15,833 nt of DNA from an uncultured Eubacteriales bacterium (GCA_902474785.1 CABRXB010000002.1:1-15833); one strand, 5' to 3'. Shown: positions 6,580 through 15,289, numbered from the stretch's first letter. Notes: generated from the sequence alone by a model not told the origin. Numbers and translations: made by a program.

Positions 6580-6617
6580 CAAGGGAAAGGTCTCCCCTTG
6601 GTATCTTCAACTATACC
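6580..6617 (-). other. Two adjoining hairpins between cca and the response-regulator gene
   Basis: On the minus strand GGTAT(6617-6613)...ATACC(6604-6600) forms a short hairpin, immediately followed by a 9-pair hairpin at 6600-6580 (CAAGGGGAG with CTTTCCCTTG-type pairing, wobble included). ATTTTGACTT comes next. The second could be a weak terminator for the CCA gene (stop at 6677) or an attenuator in the leader of the response-regulator mRNA. A TATAGT hexamer (6615-6610) in the first hairpin could be a -10 element, but a good -35 is not seen. Confidence 0.4.
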
Positions 6618-6676
6618 GATGCAGTGTGGACTTATTGTGAACGAAAAAGCGTCAATTGTGACATTTTTGAAAACTC

Positions 6677-8023
6677 TCATCGGGACTGGGCATGCCAGCG
6701 CATCGCCTGCGCGAGCAGCGCCGCCCTGTCGTTTTGCAGCCGTTCGTCGATGACTTCGTCGAGCAGCCGTTCGAGCATGGCGCCAAGCTGCTTGCCGGGC
6801 GGCACGCCGAGCGCCGCCAGATCATCCCCGGACACCGAGAGTTGCCTTAGGGAAAAGCAAAGCCCCTCCTCGAGAATGCGGGACACCAGCGCCTCCACCG
6901 CCCCGATGCGGGCAAATTTTGGGGGCCTTGTGGCGGGGGACTGGCCGGCGGCGTCGGCGCGCTGGAGCAAAAAAAGCTGGCGCAGCACCGGCAGGCTGGT
7001 GCGCCGCATCAGACGGCGCACGGCGGGCAGCGTGGGCGTGGTGCGCTCGTCGTGAAGCTCAACGAGGGCGACGACGCGTCTGCGCAGCGCGCCGTCGCAG
7101 CGCAGACGTTGTAAAATGGCGTCTGACATGGCGGCGCCGCGGGCAGGGTGGCCGTAGAAGTGGCTGACGCCGTCCGCGTCGACGCTGGCGCAAAGGGGTT
7201 TTGCCACGTCGTGCAACAGGGCGGCAAGGCGCAGCGCCGGCAGCGGGGGCACGGCGTCCAGCACGGCGAGCGTGTGCCGCCACACGTCGAGATAGTGGTG
7301 GGGGTTGTGCTGCGGGAAGTCCACCTGGGCTGCGAGCTCGGGCAGCAGGACAAAGAGCAGATCGGCATAGGTGGAGAGCACGCAAGAGGGGGCGGGGGCG
7401 CACAGCAGCCCGATGAGCTCGGGCAGCAGACGTTCGGGCGCCACCTGCAAAAGCCCTTGTCTGTGACGGTGCAGCGCCGCCGCCGTTTGAGGCTCGGCCT
7501 GCAGATCAAAAACCGCGAGAAAGCGCAGAGCGCGCAGGGTGCGCAGGGCGTCTTCGGTGAGACGGCAATCGGGGTCGCCCACGCAGCGCAGCAGACCGTC
7601 TGCAAGGTCGCGCTGTCCGCCAAAGGGATCGTGCAGGCCCTCGTGCGGGTGGTAGGCCATGGCATTGACGGTGAAGTCGCGCCGGGAGAGATCGTCCTCC
7701 AGAGAGGAGACAAAGGTGACGCGGTCGGGGTGACGCGCATCGGCATAGCCCGACTCGGTGCGAAAGGTGGTGATTTCGTAGGGCACGCCCTCCCACGGCA
7801 CCGTCACGGTGCCGTGGGCAAGGCCCGTTGGGATGGGCTTGCAGTCGGAAAAGAGCTCCATGACGCGCTGCGGCGGCGCGCTGGTGCACAAATCCCAGTC
7901 GCGGGGCTCCAGGGAGAGCAGGCTGTCGCGTACGCAGCCGCCCACGGCGTAGGCCGTAAAGCCGGCCGATTCCAATCGGGAGATGATCTGCCGCACCGCG
8001 GCGGGGAGCAGGATAGACGGCAT
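6677..8023 (-). CDS. cca: CCA-adding enzyme / tRNA nucleotidyltransferase
   Basis: A 448-aa class II nucleotidyltransferase that builds or repairs the CCA 3' end of tRNAs using CTP and ATP, without a template, in the cytosol. The head domain has VGGCVRD (27-33), the metal-binding pair D42 and D44 in RDWDL, RRDFTVNAMAY (114-124) and the nucleotide-selecting EDALRTLRALRF (157-168). An APERLLPEL stretch follows. The C-terminal part carries an HD-type domain (HHYLDVWRHTL, LLHDVAKP), as in many Firmicutes enzymes. ATG at 8023 has AAAGGAG 8 nt upstream; the frame stays open for 300 nt further upstream, but that sequence is not conserved-looking and lacks a ribosome site. Motifs do not tell me with certainty whether it adds full CCA or only part of it. 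Confidence 0.93.
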   Translation of the reverse strand: MPSILLPAAVRQIISRLESAGFTAYAVGGCVRDSLLSLEPRDWDLCTSAPPQRVMELFSDCKPIPTGLAHGTVTVPWEGVPYEITTFRTESGYADARHPDRVTFVSSLEDDLSRRDFTVNAMAYHPHEGLHDPFGGQRDLADGLLRCVGDPDCRLTEDALRTLRALRFLAVFDLQAEPQTAAALHRHRQGLLQVAPERLLPELIGLLCAPAPSCVLSTYADLLFVLLPELAAQVDFPQHNPHHYLDVWRHTLAVLDAVPPLPALRLAALLHDVAKPLCASVDADGVSHFYGHPARGAAMSDAILQRLRCDGALRRRVVALVELHDERTTPTLPAVRRLMRRTSLPVLRQLFLLQRADAAGQSPATRPPKFARIGAVEALVSRILEEGLCFSLRQLSVSGDDLAALGVPPGKQLGAMLERLLDEVIDERLQNDRAALLAQAMRWHAQSR

Positions 8024-8602
8024 GGGAACGCTCCTTTCCGTTGGACAGGGGATGAAAAATGCACGATGCAACGATGCGGCGTGAAGATGGCGCAGAAGAT
8101 GGGTGGCGCAGGATAAGGCGGCGGACAGAATGAACTGGGGCATGCGTGAAACGCACGCGCATAACCAGAGATGAAAGAAAGGGAACAGAAGATCTCGCCG
8201 TTGAAGCGATGGGCCATTGTGAGAAGGGGAGCATGGCGCTTTCGCCGTTGACACAATAGGCCCCTGTGCCGCGGGGACGCCCGCCGGCGGGAATGCGTCA
8301 GATTTGTCAAGGTGAGATCGCACAGGCAGAGGGGGAGCATGTGTCGCTTTTGAAGGCGGGCAAGGGGAGTTTCAGCAGAGCACCCGATGGGCGCGTTCAA
8401 CCGCGCAGGTGCCCGCGGGCGCCGCTGTTTCGCAAGTCAGCAAAGGGCGCCTTGGACAGCGCCGCAAGGACATCGCGGCCCTCGAACCGAGGCTCTGATG
8501 ATCGAGGCAGCCTCGTGACGAAACGGACGACAGAAGACCCTTGGGAACAGAATGCTCTTTTTGCCTAGATGCCACCGGGGTAAGGCCCTCACCCTGCCTT
8601 TT
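8024..8602. other. 579-bp region without a recognisable gene between sucD and cca
   Basis: No convincing coding frame was found. Seen here: a CGAGGCAGCCTCG palindrome overlapping a wider CGAGGCT/AGCCTCG pairing (about 8483-8510), a CCTCGAACCGAGG inverted repeat just left of it, and a 7-pair GGGTAAGG/CCTCACCC hairpin (8578-8594). That hairpin sits next to the sucD stop and is followed on the + strand by TGCCTTTTT. None is a clean minus-strand terminator for sucCD, so read-through into cca is possible. Confidence 0.45.
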
Positions 8603-9502
8603 TCAGCGCAACAGCGACAAATCCACGCCCTTTTTCTGCACGGCTTCCAGCAGGACGTTGCCCAAGAGGTCGGGCGTGTCTGCCACAGGGATGCCGCAGG
8701 CGCGAATGGCGTCGATCTTGTCCTGCGCGCCGCCCTGTCCGCCTGAGATGATGGCGCCGGCATGCCCCATGCGGCGTCCGGGAGGGGCGCAGCGTCCGGC
8801 GATGAAGGCGGCGACAGGCTTTGTCATGTGGTCGCGGGCATAGAGAGCGGCCTGCTCTTCACCGACGCCGCCGATCTCGCCGATCATGAGGACGGCCAGC
8901 GTCTGCTCGTCCTGCTCAAAGGCCTGCAGCACGTCGACAAAGCCGGTGCCCTTGACGGGGTCGCCCCCGATGCCAACGGCGGTCGACTGGCCGATGCCAA
9001 GCGCCGTCAACTGGTCGACGGCCTCGTAGGTCAGTGTCCCCGAGCGGGAGACAACACCGACCCGTCCCGGTTTGCAGATGTCGCCCGGCAGGATGCCCAG
9101 CTTGGTCTGTCCCGGCGTGATGATGCCGGGGCAGTTGGGGCCGATCAGCCTTGTTTTTTTGCCCTCGAGAAAACGGCGCACCACGACCATGTCCAAAATG
9201 GGGATGCCCTCGGTGATGCACACCACGGTGTCAAGTCCGGCCTGTGCCGCCTCCAAAATGGAGTCGGCGGCAAAGGCCGGGGGCACATAGATCACGCTGG
9301 CGTTGGCGCCCGTGGCGCGCACCGCCTGCTCCACCGTGTCGAAGACCGGCAGGCCCAGCGCGCTCTGCCCGCCTTTGCCGGGCGTCACGCCGCCCACAAT
9401 GCATGTGCCGTATTCGAGCATCTTTTCGGTGTGGAACAGCCCCTGGCTGCCCGTGATGCCCTGCACCAGCACTCTGGTGTTCTTGTCGACAAAAATGCTC
9501 AT
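8603..9502 (-). CDS. sucD: Succinate-CoA ligase, alpha subunit
   Basis: A 299-aa subunit, the usual length. With SucC it interconverts succinyl-CoA, ADP or GDP and phosphate with succinate, CoA and ATP or GTP. The N-terminal CoA-binding Rossmann domain has QGITGSQG (14-21), and the ligase domain has [13 protein letters not shown]. The phospho-histidine is His247 in [15 protein letters not shown]. All key residues are present. ATG at 9502 follows the sucC stop by a single base, with GGGAGG 8 nt upstream inside the end of sucC, so the two genes are probably translationally coupled. Confidence 0.96.
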   Translation of the reverse strand: MSIFVDKNTRVLVQGITGSQGLFHTEKMLEYGTCIVGGVTPGKGGQSALGLPVFDTVEQAVRATGANASVIYVPPAFAADSILEAAQAGLDTVVCITEGIPILDMVVVRRFLEGKKTRLIGPNCPGIITPGQTKLGILPGDICKPGRVGVVSRSGTLTYEAVDQLTALGIGQSTAVGIGGDPVKGTGFVDVLQAFEQDEQTLAVLMIGEIGGVGEEQAALYARDHMTKPVAAFIAGRCAPPGRRMGHAGAIISGGQGGAQDKIDAIRACGIPVADTPDLLGNVLLEAVQKKGVDLSLLR

Positions 9503-9503
9503 G

Positions 9504-10673
9504 TTACACGCCTCCCTTCGCAAGCGACACCGCCGCGCGCGCGGCCTTTGCAAGGTCGGGCTCGTAGGTGATGGCAAGGCCCGACTGCGCCAGGATCTCA
9601 GCGCCGCGCTGCCAGTTGGTGCCGCGCATGCGCACCACAAGCGGGACCGGGAGCTGTACGGCCTGCGCCGCCTCCACGATGCCCTGCGCGAGCACGTCGC
9701 AGCGCATGATGCCGCCGAAGATGTTGACAAACAGGCAGCGCACGTTTTTGTCTGCGAGCAGCAAATGAAAAGCGGCCGCCACCTTTTCGGCCGAGGCGCC
9801 GCCGCCCACGTCGAGAAAATTGGCGGGCCGGCCGCCAAAGGCTTCGAGAATGTCCATGGTGGCCATGGCCAGCCCCGCGCCGTTGACCATGCAGCCGATG
9901 CTGCCCTCGAGCGGGATGTAGCTGAGCTTGTGTTTGGCGGCCTCAACCTCGCGCGCGTCCTCCTCAAGCGGGTCGCGAAGGGCAGCGATGTCCTTGTGGC
10001 GCCACAGGGCGTTGTCGTCGAAATTCATTTTGACGTCGAGCGCCATCAGGCGGCCCTGTGCGGTCTCGACCAGCGGGTTGAGCTCGATGAGAGAACAGTC
10101 CTTGTCCCAAAACAGCCGGTAGAGCCCTTTGACCACGGCGGCAAAGTCGCTTGCAGCCTCCCCTGTCAGGGAGAGGCCGGCGACAAGGTTTGCGATGTGA
10201 TAGCCGCGCAGCCCTGTTATGGGGTCGATTTGCTGGCGCAGGATCTTTTCGGGCGAGGTCTTTGCGATCTCTTCAATGTCGGTGCCCCCCTGGGTGGAGG
10301 CCATGAGCGTGATGCAGCCGGTCTCGTTGTCGAGCAGCATGGACAGGTAGTATTCGTGCGCGATGGCAAGCGCGGGCGCCACCAGCAACCGGTGCACCAC
10401 CTTGCCGGCAGGCCCCGTCTGCGCCGTGACCAGCGTTTTGCCCAAGAGGTCGGTCGCCGCCTCCAACACGCCTTTTGGACCTTTGACCAGCTTTACGCCG
10501 CCGGCCTTGCCGCGTCCGCCCGCGTGGATCTGCGCCTTGACGACAAAGGACTCGCCGCCCAGCTCGTGTGCGGCCTGCTGCGCCTCCTGCGCGGTGAAAG
10601 CGACGCGGCCCCCCGCGTTTGGCACGCCGGCCTCTTGCAGCAGCGCAAGCGCCTGGTGTTCATGAATTTTCAA
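9504..10673 (-). CDS. sucC: Succinate-CoA ligase (ADP/GDP-forming), beta subunit
   Basis: A 389-aa ATP-grasp protein of normal family length that binds the nucleotide and contributes to the succinate and CoA sites. Seen: the opening [28 protein letters not shown] in the grasp domain, metal-binding ELNPLVET with [11 protein letters not shown], then the C-terminal ligase domain with [24 protein letters not shown] and [10 protein letters not shown]. Two TTG codons in a row (10676 and 10673) follow AAAGGAGGTGAG. The second gives the family-typical M-K-I-H-E start and is preferred; using the first adds one Leu. Nucleotide preference (ATP or GTP) cannot be read from the sequence with certainty. First gene of the sucC-sucD pair; no other tricarboxylic-acid-cycle gene is in the window. 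Confidence 0.96.
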   Translation of the reverse strand: MKIHEHQALALLQEAGVPNAGGRVAFTAQEAQQAAHELGGESFVVKAQIHAGGRGKAGGVKLVKGPKGVLEAATDLLGKTLVTAQTGPAGKVVHRLLVAPALAIAHEYYLSMLLDNETGCITLMASTQGGTDIEEIAKTSPEKILRQQIDPITGLRGYHIANLVAGLSLTGEAASDFAAVVKGLYRLFWDKDCSLIELNPLVETAQGRLMALDVKMNFDDNALWRHKDIAALRDPLEEDAREVEAAKHKLSYIPLEGSIGCMVNGAGLAMATMDILEAFGGRPANFLDVGGGASAEKVAAAFHLLLADKNVRCLFVNIFGGIMRCDVLAQGIVEAAQAVQLPVPLVVRMRGTNWQRGAEILAQSGLAITYEPDLAKAARAAVSLAKGGV

Positions 10674-10678
10674 CAAGG

Positions 10679-10706
10679 CTCACCTCCTTTAGATGGCATT
10701 AGTATA
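10679..10706 (-). promoter_or_regulatory. Likely -10 element and strong ribosome binding site of sucC
   Basis: On the minus strand TATACT (10706-10701) is a good -10 hexamer; no good -35 at normal spacing is seen. AAAGGAGGTGAG (10690-10679) follows and lies 2-5 nt before the tandem TTG codons. It is a near-perfect Shine-Dalgarno sequence, which supports the non-ATG start. The leader would be very short (about 20 nt). Confidence 0.5.
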
Positions 10707-10740
10707 GCACCAAATGGGAAGAAAGACCAGAAATTGACGC

Positions 10741-10809
10741 AAAGAAAAAGAGGCTGCATCCACGGGAGGGGGACAAACGTTGTCCTCTCCCCCAGATGCA
10801 GCCCCTCTT
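10741..10809 (-). terminator. Long terminator hairpin downstream of feoAB
   Basis: AAGAGG and CTGCATC (10748-10760) pair with GATGCAG (10795-10801) and CCTCTT (10804-10809). Inside, GGACAA (10771-10776) pairs with TTGTCC (10780-10785) around an ACG loop, and G-rich and C-rich arms fill the middle with some wobbles. Read on the minus strand it is followed by TTTTTCTTT, a good U-tract. It lies about 350 nt after the feoAB stop codon and 40 nt before the sucC -10 element, so it separates the two transcripts. Confidence 0.75.
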
Positions 10810-11160
10810 AAAAGGACATTTTTCAAGTGGGTTTGCGGTGGGCAAAAAGAAATGATTGGCCGAAAGCTTTTAGAAGATACGCCTGTTGGCGATCAGGCAG
10901 ATCAAGACCGCCTCTGCAAGAACCCCGCATTGCCGCGCGGCAAAAAGAACCGCCGACGTCATGCAGCCAAAGCGCATCGTGAATGGAGCTTGCTGCAATC
11001 GCCGTTTCGTTCAAAGTTGTTCGAAGGCAGCAACGTTTTGCCGGCTTTTTCAAGAGGTCGGGAAACGTTTTGATGAGATCCACACCCGCAAGCATATGCC
11101 GTTTGGCGGTGCGTGCAGACCAGAACGCGGGAAACACCGTACCCCCCTTTTGCATGAGGG
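10810..11160. other. 351-bp region after feoAB without a recognisable gene
   Basis: This is the stretch between the feoAB stop codon and its presumed terminator. Open frames on both strands are short, lack ribosome sites and resemble no family I know. AACGTTTTGCCGG (about 11031) and AACGTTTTGATGA (about 11063) form a short direct repeat. It may be a long 3' untranslated region or the remains of a lost gene. Confidence 0.45.
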
Positions 11161-13479
11161 TTAGACGAGGCCAAGCAGCCGCGCAGCGGTTGCCACAGCC
11201 AGGCAGAGCGCCACGCCGCACAGCGTTGGCAGCGCCATGGAGAGCGCCGTCCAGCTCCACGAGCGGGTCTCCTTATAGATGGTCAGGCATGTGGTTGAGC
11301 AGGGAAAATGCAGCAGGGAGAAGAGCATGGTGCAAAGAGCGGTCAGCGCCGTCCAGCCATTGGCAAGCAGCACGTTTTTGAGCTCGATGAGACTGCCTGT
11401 GTCCTGCAGCGTGCCGCCGCCCACATAGATCATCAAGGCGATGGGAAGCACGATCTCATTGGCGGGGAAACCGAGCAAAAAGGCCAGCAGGATCACGCCG
11501 TCGAGCCCCATGGCGACACCCAGCGGTTGAAGGAAAGACGAGATGCTCTGAAGCGCCATGCCGTCGCCGGCGCGGGCGAGAATCCACAGCAGCAGCCCGG
11601 CCGGGGCAGCCACCACCACGGCGCGTCCGAGCACAAAGAGCGTGCGGTCGAGCAGAGAGCGCACCAGGACACGCCCGATCTGGGGTTTGCGATAGGGCGG
11701 CAGCTCAAGGGCGAAGGAGGAGGGGATGCCCTTGAGCACTGTGGTGGAGAGCAGGCGCGAGCACAGCAGCGTGATGACCACGCCCAGCACCAGAATGCCC
11801 AGCAGCAGCAAAGCCGCGCGCAGGCTCTGCAAAAAGCCGCCCGTGACAAAAAACATGGAGATCATGGCGATGAGCGTTGGGAATCGACCGTTGCAGGGCA
11901 CAAAGTTGTTGGTGAGAATGGCCACGAGGCGCTCTCTGGGGCTGTCGATGATGCGGCAGCCGGTCACGCCGGCGGCGTTGCAGCCAAAGCCCATACACAT
12001 GGTCAGCGCCTGCTTGCCGCAAGCGCAACTGTTTTTAAAGCAGTGGTCGAGGTTGAAGGCCACGCGGGGCAGGTAGCCAAAGTCTTCAAGCAGGGTAAAC
12101 AGGGGGAAGAAGATGGCCATGGGCGGCAGCATGACGGCAACCACCCATGAGAGCACGCAGTACACGCCGTCGATGAGGGCCGAGCGCAGCAGTTCGGGGG
12201 CGCCGATGGCGACCAGGCCGTTGCTCAGATGTTCGCCCAGTGTGGACAGTGTGGCCGACAGCCATGACGACGGGATGTTGGCCGCCCAGATGGTCAGCCA
12301 CAGGATAAAACCGAGCAGCCCGAGCATGATGGGGATTCCGGTGAGCTTGGAGGTGAGGATGCGGTCGAGCTTGCGGTCGAAGGCGGAGGGGTCGCCGCGG
12401 CCGTAGGTCAAAAGACCCTGGCACAGCGTCTGCGCACGCTCGACAAGCGATTGCACCACGGCGTCATGTAACGTGATCTCGTCAAAGCCCTGCTCGCGCA
12501 GATCCTGGCGCACGTTGGACAGCGAGAGTTGCAGCCGCTCGTCGAGCAGATCGCGTCGCTTGAGTTCGGTGCGCAGGGGCTGGTCGTCCATGAGCAGGCG
12601 CAGCGCCGCCCAGCGCGGTGGGATCTCCTGTTCCTGTAGAGCACCCAGGTAGGGGAGCAGCCCCTCGATGGCCTGCTCAAGTTGCTCCGGGTAGGGGACG
12701 GGCGGCGGTGCGGGCGGAGATTCTTCACAGACCCGTTCCACCGCATCGAGCAGGGCGGACAGCCCCTCCCCACTGCGCGCGGCTGTGGCCACCACCGGCA
12801 GGCCCAGCCGCCGCGACAGCAATTCAAGGTCGGGCGCCACACCTTTTTTGCGCGCCTCGTCCATCAGGTTGACACAGACCACAACACGCGGGGTGATCTC
12901 GGCCGTTTGCAGCACAAGGTTTAAGTTGCGCTCCAGACAGGTGGCGTCACAGACCACCACAACGGCGTCGGGGTGGGAGAGACAGAGAAAGTCGCGCGCG
13001 ACCTCCTCCTCCGCCGAGTGTGCCAAAAGAGAGTAGGTGCCGGGCAGGTCGACGAGACGGTAGTCGTGCCCGCGGTGTGTATAGGTGCCTTGTGCCGAGG
13101 CCACGGTTTTGCCCGGCCAGTTGCCGGTATGCTGATTTAGTCCTGTCAACGCATTAAAAACGGTTGACTTCCCCACGTTGGGGTTGCCGGCGAGAGCCAC
13201 GGTGCGGGCGCCATGGTTTGATGTGCGTGCTGGGGAAAGCGGCGAAATGAGCACGCCGTCGGCATCTTGTTTGCGAAGTGCAATGGTTGCGCCGCGCACA
13301 AAGTAGGCGGTTGGATCTCCATAGGGGCTGCTGCCTCGACACTCCACCAGTGCGCCCGGCGTCAGCCCGATGTCCTGAAGACGCCGCCGCATGGAACCCA
13401 CGGTGGTCAGACCGGTCACCCGGCCCTTCTGTCCGCGTTCCAGACTGCCAAGCGGCACGGTCTCTTGGTTTGTATTCAT
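11161..13479 (-). CDS. feoB: FeoA-FeoB fusion, ferrous iron transporter
   Basis: A 772-aa inner-membrane Fe(II) importer. Residues about 8-72 form a FeoA-like SH3 domain (LERGQKGRV, MRRRLQDIGLTPGA), normally a separate small protein that assists FeoB. The FeoB GTPase follows: G1 GNPNVGKS (98-105), G3 DLPG (144-147), G4 NLMD (204-207) and a G5-like ATAARSGEG (231-239). Next come the helical switch region to about 370 and the membrane part with the gate motif GFGC (497-500) followed by NAAGVTGCRIIDSPRERL. The second gate repeat, with FPANEIVLP, and a Cys-containing LHFPCSTTCL lie near the C-terminus. ATG at 13479 has GAGGG 8 nt upstream. A Fur or DtxR-like operator was looked for and not recognised. 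Length fits a fusion of FeoA (about 75 aa) with a complete FeoB. Confidence 0.96.
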   Translation of the reverse strand: MNTNQETVPLGSLERGQKGRVTGLTTVGSMRRRLQDIGLTPGALVECRGSSPYGDPTAYFVRGATIALRKQDADGVLISPLSPARTSNHGARTVALAGNPNVGKSTVFNALTGLNQHTGNWPGKTVASAQGTYTHRGHDYRLVDLPGTYSLLAHSAEEEVARDFLCLSHPDAVVVVCDATCLERNLNLVLQTAEITPRVVVCVNLMDEARKKGVAPDLELLSRRLGLPVVATAARSGEGLSALLDAVERVCEESPPAPPPVPYPEQLEQAIEGLLPYLGALQEQEIPPRWAALRLLMDDQPLRTELKRRDLLDERLQLSLSNVRQDLREQGFDEITLHDAVVQSLVERAQTLCQGLLTYGRGDPSAFDRKLDRILTSKLTGIPIMLGLLGFILWLTIWAANIPSSWLSATLSTLGEHLSNGLVAIGAPELLRSALIDGVYCVLSWVVAVMLPPMAIFFPLFTLLEDFGYLPRVAFNLDHCFKNSCACGKQALTMCMGFGCNAAGVTGCRIIDSPRERLVAILTNNFVPCNGRFPTLIAMISMFFVTGGFLQSLRAALLLLGILVLGVVITLLCSRLLSTTVLKGIPSSFALELPPYRKPQIGRVLVRSLLDRTLFVLGRAVVVAAPAGLLLWILARAGDGMALQSISSFLQPLGVAMGLDGVILLAFLLGFPANEIVLPIALMIYVGGGTLQDTGSLIELKNVLLANGWTALTALCTMLFSLLHFPCSTTCLTIYKETRSWSWTALSMALPTLCGVALCLAVATAARLLGLV

Positions 13480-13528
13480 TTTGTAAACCCTCGTTTCTCA
13501 CTTTGGTGGGTGGGCGGGATTCCACCCC

Positions 13529-13557
13529 CTAGTTCTATCATAGCGATGCCTTGTCAA
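13529..13557 (-). promoter_or_regulatory. Candidate promoter for feoAB (weak)
   Basis: A perfect TTGACA (13557-13552) lies on the minus strand, but 17 nt further only AACTAG (13534-13529) is found, a poor -10. TATGAT (13542-13537) is a better -10 but sits only 9 nt from it. One of these, or an iron-regulator-dependent promoter, probably drives feoAB. Confidence 0.25.
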
Positions 13558-13579
13558 AAGGTGTGTGAACGGCTATAAT
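13551..13579 (+). promoter_or_regulatory. Strong sigma-A type promoter for the GH26-like gene
   Basis: TTGTCA (13551-13556) and a perfect TATAAT (13574-13579) are exactly 17 bases apart. Transcription should begin near 13586, about 33 nt before the ATG at 13619. The -35 overlaps a minus-strand TTGACA that could serve the divergent feoAB gene. Confidence 0.75.
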
Positions 13580-13618
13580 AAAGGGGCAATATGGAAAAAC
13601 CAACATGTGGAGGCTGGT

Positions 13619-15289
13619 ATGAGACAAGACAGACAAACGCGCGTCATCACTGTGCTCGCCGTGGCAGCCGTGCTGCTTATGGCGGCGGGGTTGGCGCTTT
13701 TTTATCGCAGTCGGGTTCCCTATCCGAAAGCCGATCAAAAGGATTGCCTGTATTTTGTCGACGGGCAGTGGCTGCCAAAGGGCGAACGTCCGCGTGGCAT
13801 CGCCGGTGCGACCGACTATAAATGCGTGGTCGACGAGCAGACCGGCGTTGCGCTTTACAACTACCCCGAGGGATATCGCCTGTGGCTGCCCGACGGTATG
13901 GACTTTGATTTTTCCCGCTCCAACATGGTGGTCAAGGCCGACGCGCCCGATTTCTCGGTCACGGTGTCGCGCGAGTGGTCGCCCTATGAGGATGTGGACG
14001 GGTATTTGCAGTTTTATCAAAACCGCTTTTACGAAAACGAGTATTTTCGGCAGAGCAACGGCCTGACCCTGCTGCAAGATGAACTGCTGATCACGGCGGG
14101 CATGGACACGCGGCTGCTCACCCTCTCCTTCGAAGAGGGCAGCGCGCTGCCCTACCCGGTCTACACCTTTGCCTATCAAAAACAGGGCAGAGGTTATGTG
14201 CGCTACCTCTTCCGGGGCGACGCCTTTGACGAGGACTATCAAAAGACCTGCGTCAAGGTGCTCAACTCCTTTGAGGCGGTGCGTTCTTTTGGAGAGGGCA
14301 AAAGCTACCTCACCGCGACGCCCAAGGCCGACCCGAACTGGGACGAGGAGACGGCGGCGCTTTGGCGGCGCTACTGTGAGCAGGACACGGTGGACTGGGG
14401 CATTTTTGTGGCGGATATGTATGAAAGCGGCATCAAGGAGACCATCCCCGCATTGGAGGAGAAGATCGGCGTGCCCTTTGACGTGGTGCTTTTGTACTTG
14501 CAGCTTGGCACGCCGCTGGGCGCCGAGGGGCTCGAGATCGCCAAGCAGGACGGCAAGGTCATTGAGCTGACGCTCCAGGTCTCCGCCAACAACAACACCG
14601 ACGTGTACGGCTATACCCCCATGTTTGACCTGCTTGCCGGCGCGTTTGACGAACACCTCACAGCCCTGGCCGGTCAGCTAAACGACTTTGAGCACCCCAT
14701 CTTGTTTCGCCTCAACAACGAGATGAACTCCGACTGGACGTCCTATTCGGGCATTGTCACCATGAGCGATCCCGACCTCTACATCGCCGTGTGGCGCTAT
14801 ATTTACGACTTTTTTGCGGCGCAGGGGGTGGACAATCTGATCTGGGTTTTCAATCCCAACGACCGCAACTATCCCCCCTCCAACTGGAACGATTTCACCC
14901 GCTACTGGCCGGGGGACGACTATGTGCAGATGATTGGGTTGACCGGCTACAACACCGGCGACTACTATGCCGATCTCACGGGAGAGACCTGGCGCGAATT
15001 CAAGGATATCTACAACGATGTGGAGAAAAAATACAGCCCCTATTTTGGGGAGTACCCGTGGATGATCACGGAGTTTGGCTCCTCCTCCTACGGGGGCGAC
15101 AAGGTGGCTTGGATCAACGGCATGTTCGACTGCATTGACGATTTTGACAACCTCAAGATTGCCGTCTGGTGGAGCTACGCCGATTTTGACACGCGCGAGG
15201 GCAAGGAGGGCATTGCGGCGCGCCCCTATTTCCTCGACGAGACGCCGGAGACGCTCGAGGCCTTTGCCCGCCGGCGCAGGGGGGACTAG
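13619..15289 (+). CDS. Membrane-anchored GH26-like glycoside hydrolase (beta-mannanase-like)
   Basis: A 556-aa extracytoplasmic protein. A short basic N-terminus and a membrane segment (about 9-28) without lipobox cysteine suggest a signal anchor. Residues about 30-225 form an N-terminal region I recall from clostridial GH26-like proteins but cannot name. The C-terminal half (about 255-545) resembles a GH26 barrel, which hydrolyses beta-linked mannan or glucan. Candidate acid/base is Glu368 in RLNNEMNSDW and candidate nucleophile Glu485 in MITEFGSSS. The His that usually precedes the acid/base Glu in GH26 is Asn367 here. VDNLIWVFNPND also fits the family. ATG at 13619 has GGAGG (13609-13613) 5 nt upstream and a strong promoter. 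Family call is good; the substrate is not known. Confidence 0.82.
   Translation: MRQDRQTRVITVLAVAAVLLMAAGLALFYRSRVPYPKADQKDCLYFVDGQWLPKGERPRGIAGATDYKCVVDEQTGVALYNYPEGYRLWLPDGMDFDFSRSNMVVKADAPDFSVTVSREWSPYEDVDGYLQFYQNRFYENEYFRQSNGLTLLQDELLITAGMDTRLLTLSFEEGSALPYPVYTFAYQKQGRGYVRYLFRGDAFDEDYQKTCVKVLNSFEAVRSFGEGKSYLTATPKADPNWDEETAALWRRYCEQDTVDWGIFVADMYESGIKETIPALEEKIGVPFDVVLLYLQLGTPLGAEGLEIAKQDGKVIELTLQVSANNNTDVYGYTPMFDLLAGAFDEHLTALAGQLNDFEHPILFRLNNEMNSDWTSYSGIVTMSDPDLYIAVWRYIYDFFAAQGVDNLIWVFNPNDRNYPPSNWNDFTRYWPGDDYVQMIGLTGYNTGDYYADLTGETWREFKDIYNDVEKKYSPYFGEYPWMITEFGSSSYGGDKVAWINGMFDCIDDFDNLKIAVWWSYADFDTREGKEGIAARPYFLDETPETLEAFARRRRGD

Noticed and set aside
7148..8116. 322-codon + strand frame opposite the CCA gene
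   Set aside because: It is an antisense shadow of a well-supported gene; its composition is the complement of coding sequence.
8024..8323. N-terminal extension of the CCA-adding enzyme by 100 codons
   Set aside because: The sequence is Cys/Pro/Ser-rich and unlike the family, whereas ATG 8023 has AAAGGAG at ideal distance.
9503..9967. Extended SucD frame running upstream into sucC
   Set aside because: It overlaps the conserved end of sucC in another frame; ATG 9502 gives the exact family N-terminus.
9303..10811. 502-codon + strand frame opposite sucCD
   Set aside because: It is a shadow frame of strongly coding sucC and sucD, with no family features.
13480..13550. Fur or DtxR-type operator before feoAB
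   Set aside because: No convincing inverted repeat matching a consensus I know was found; an iron-responsive site may exist but cannot be claimed.
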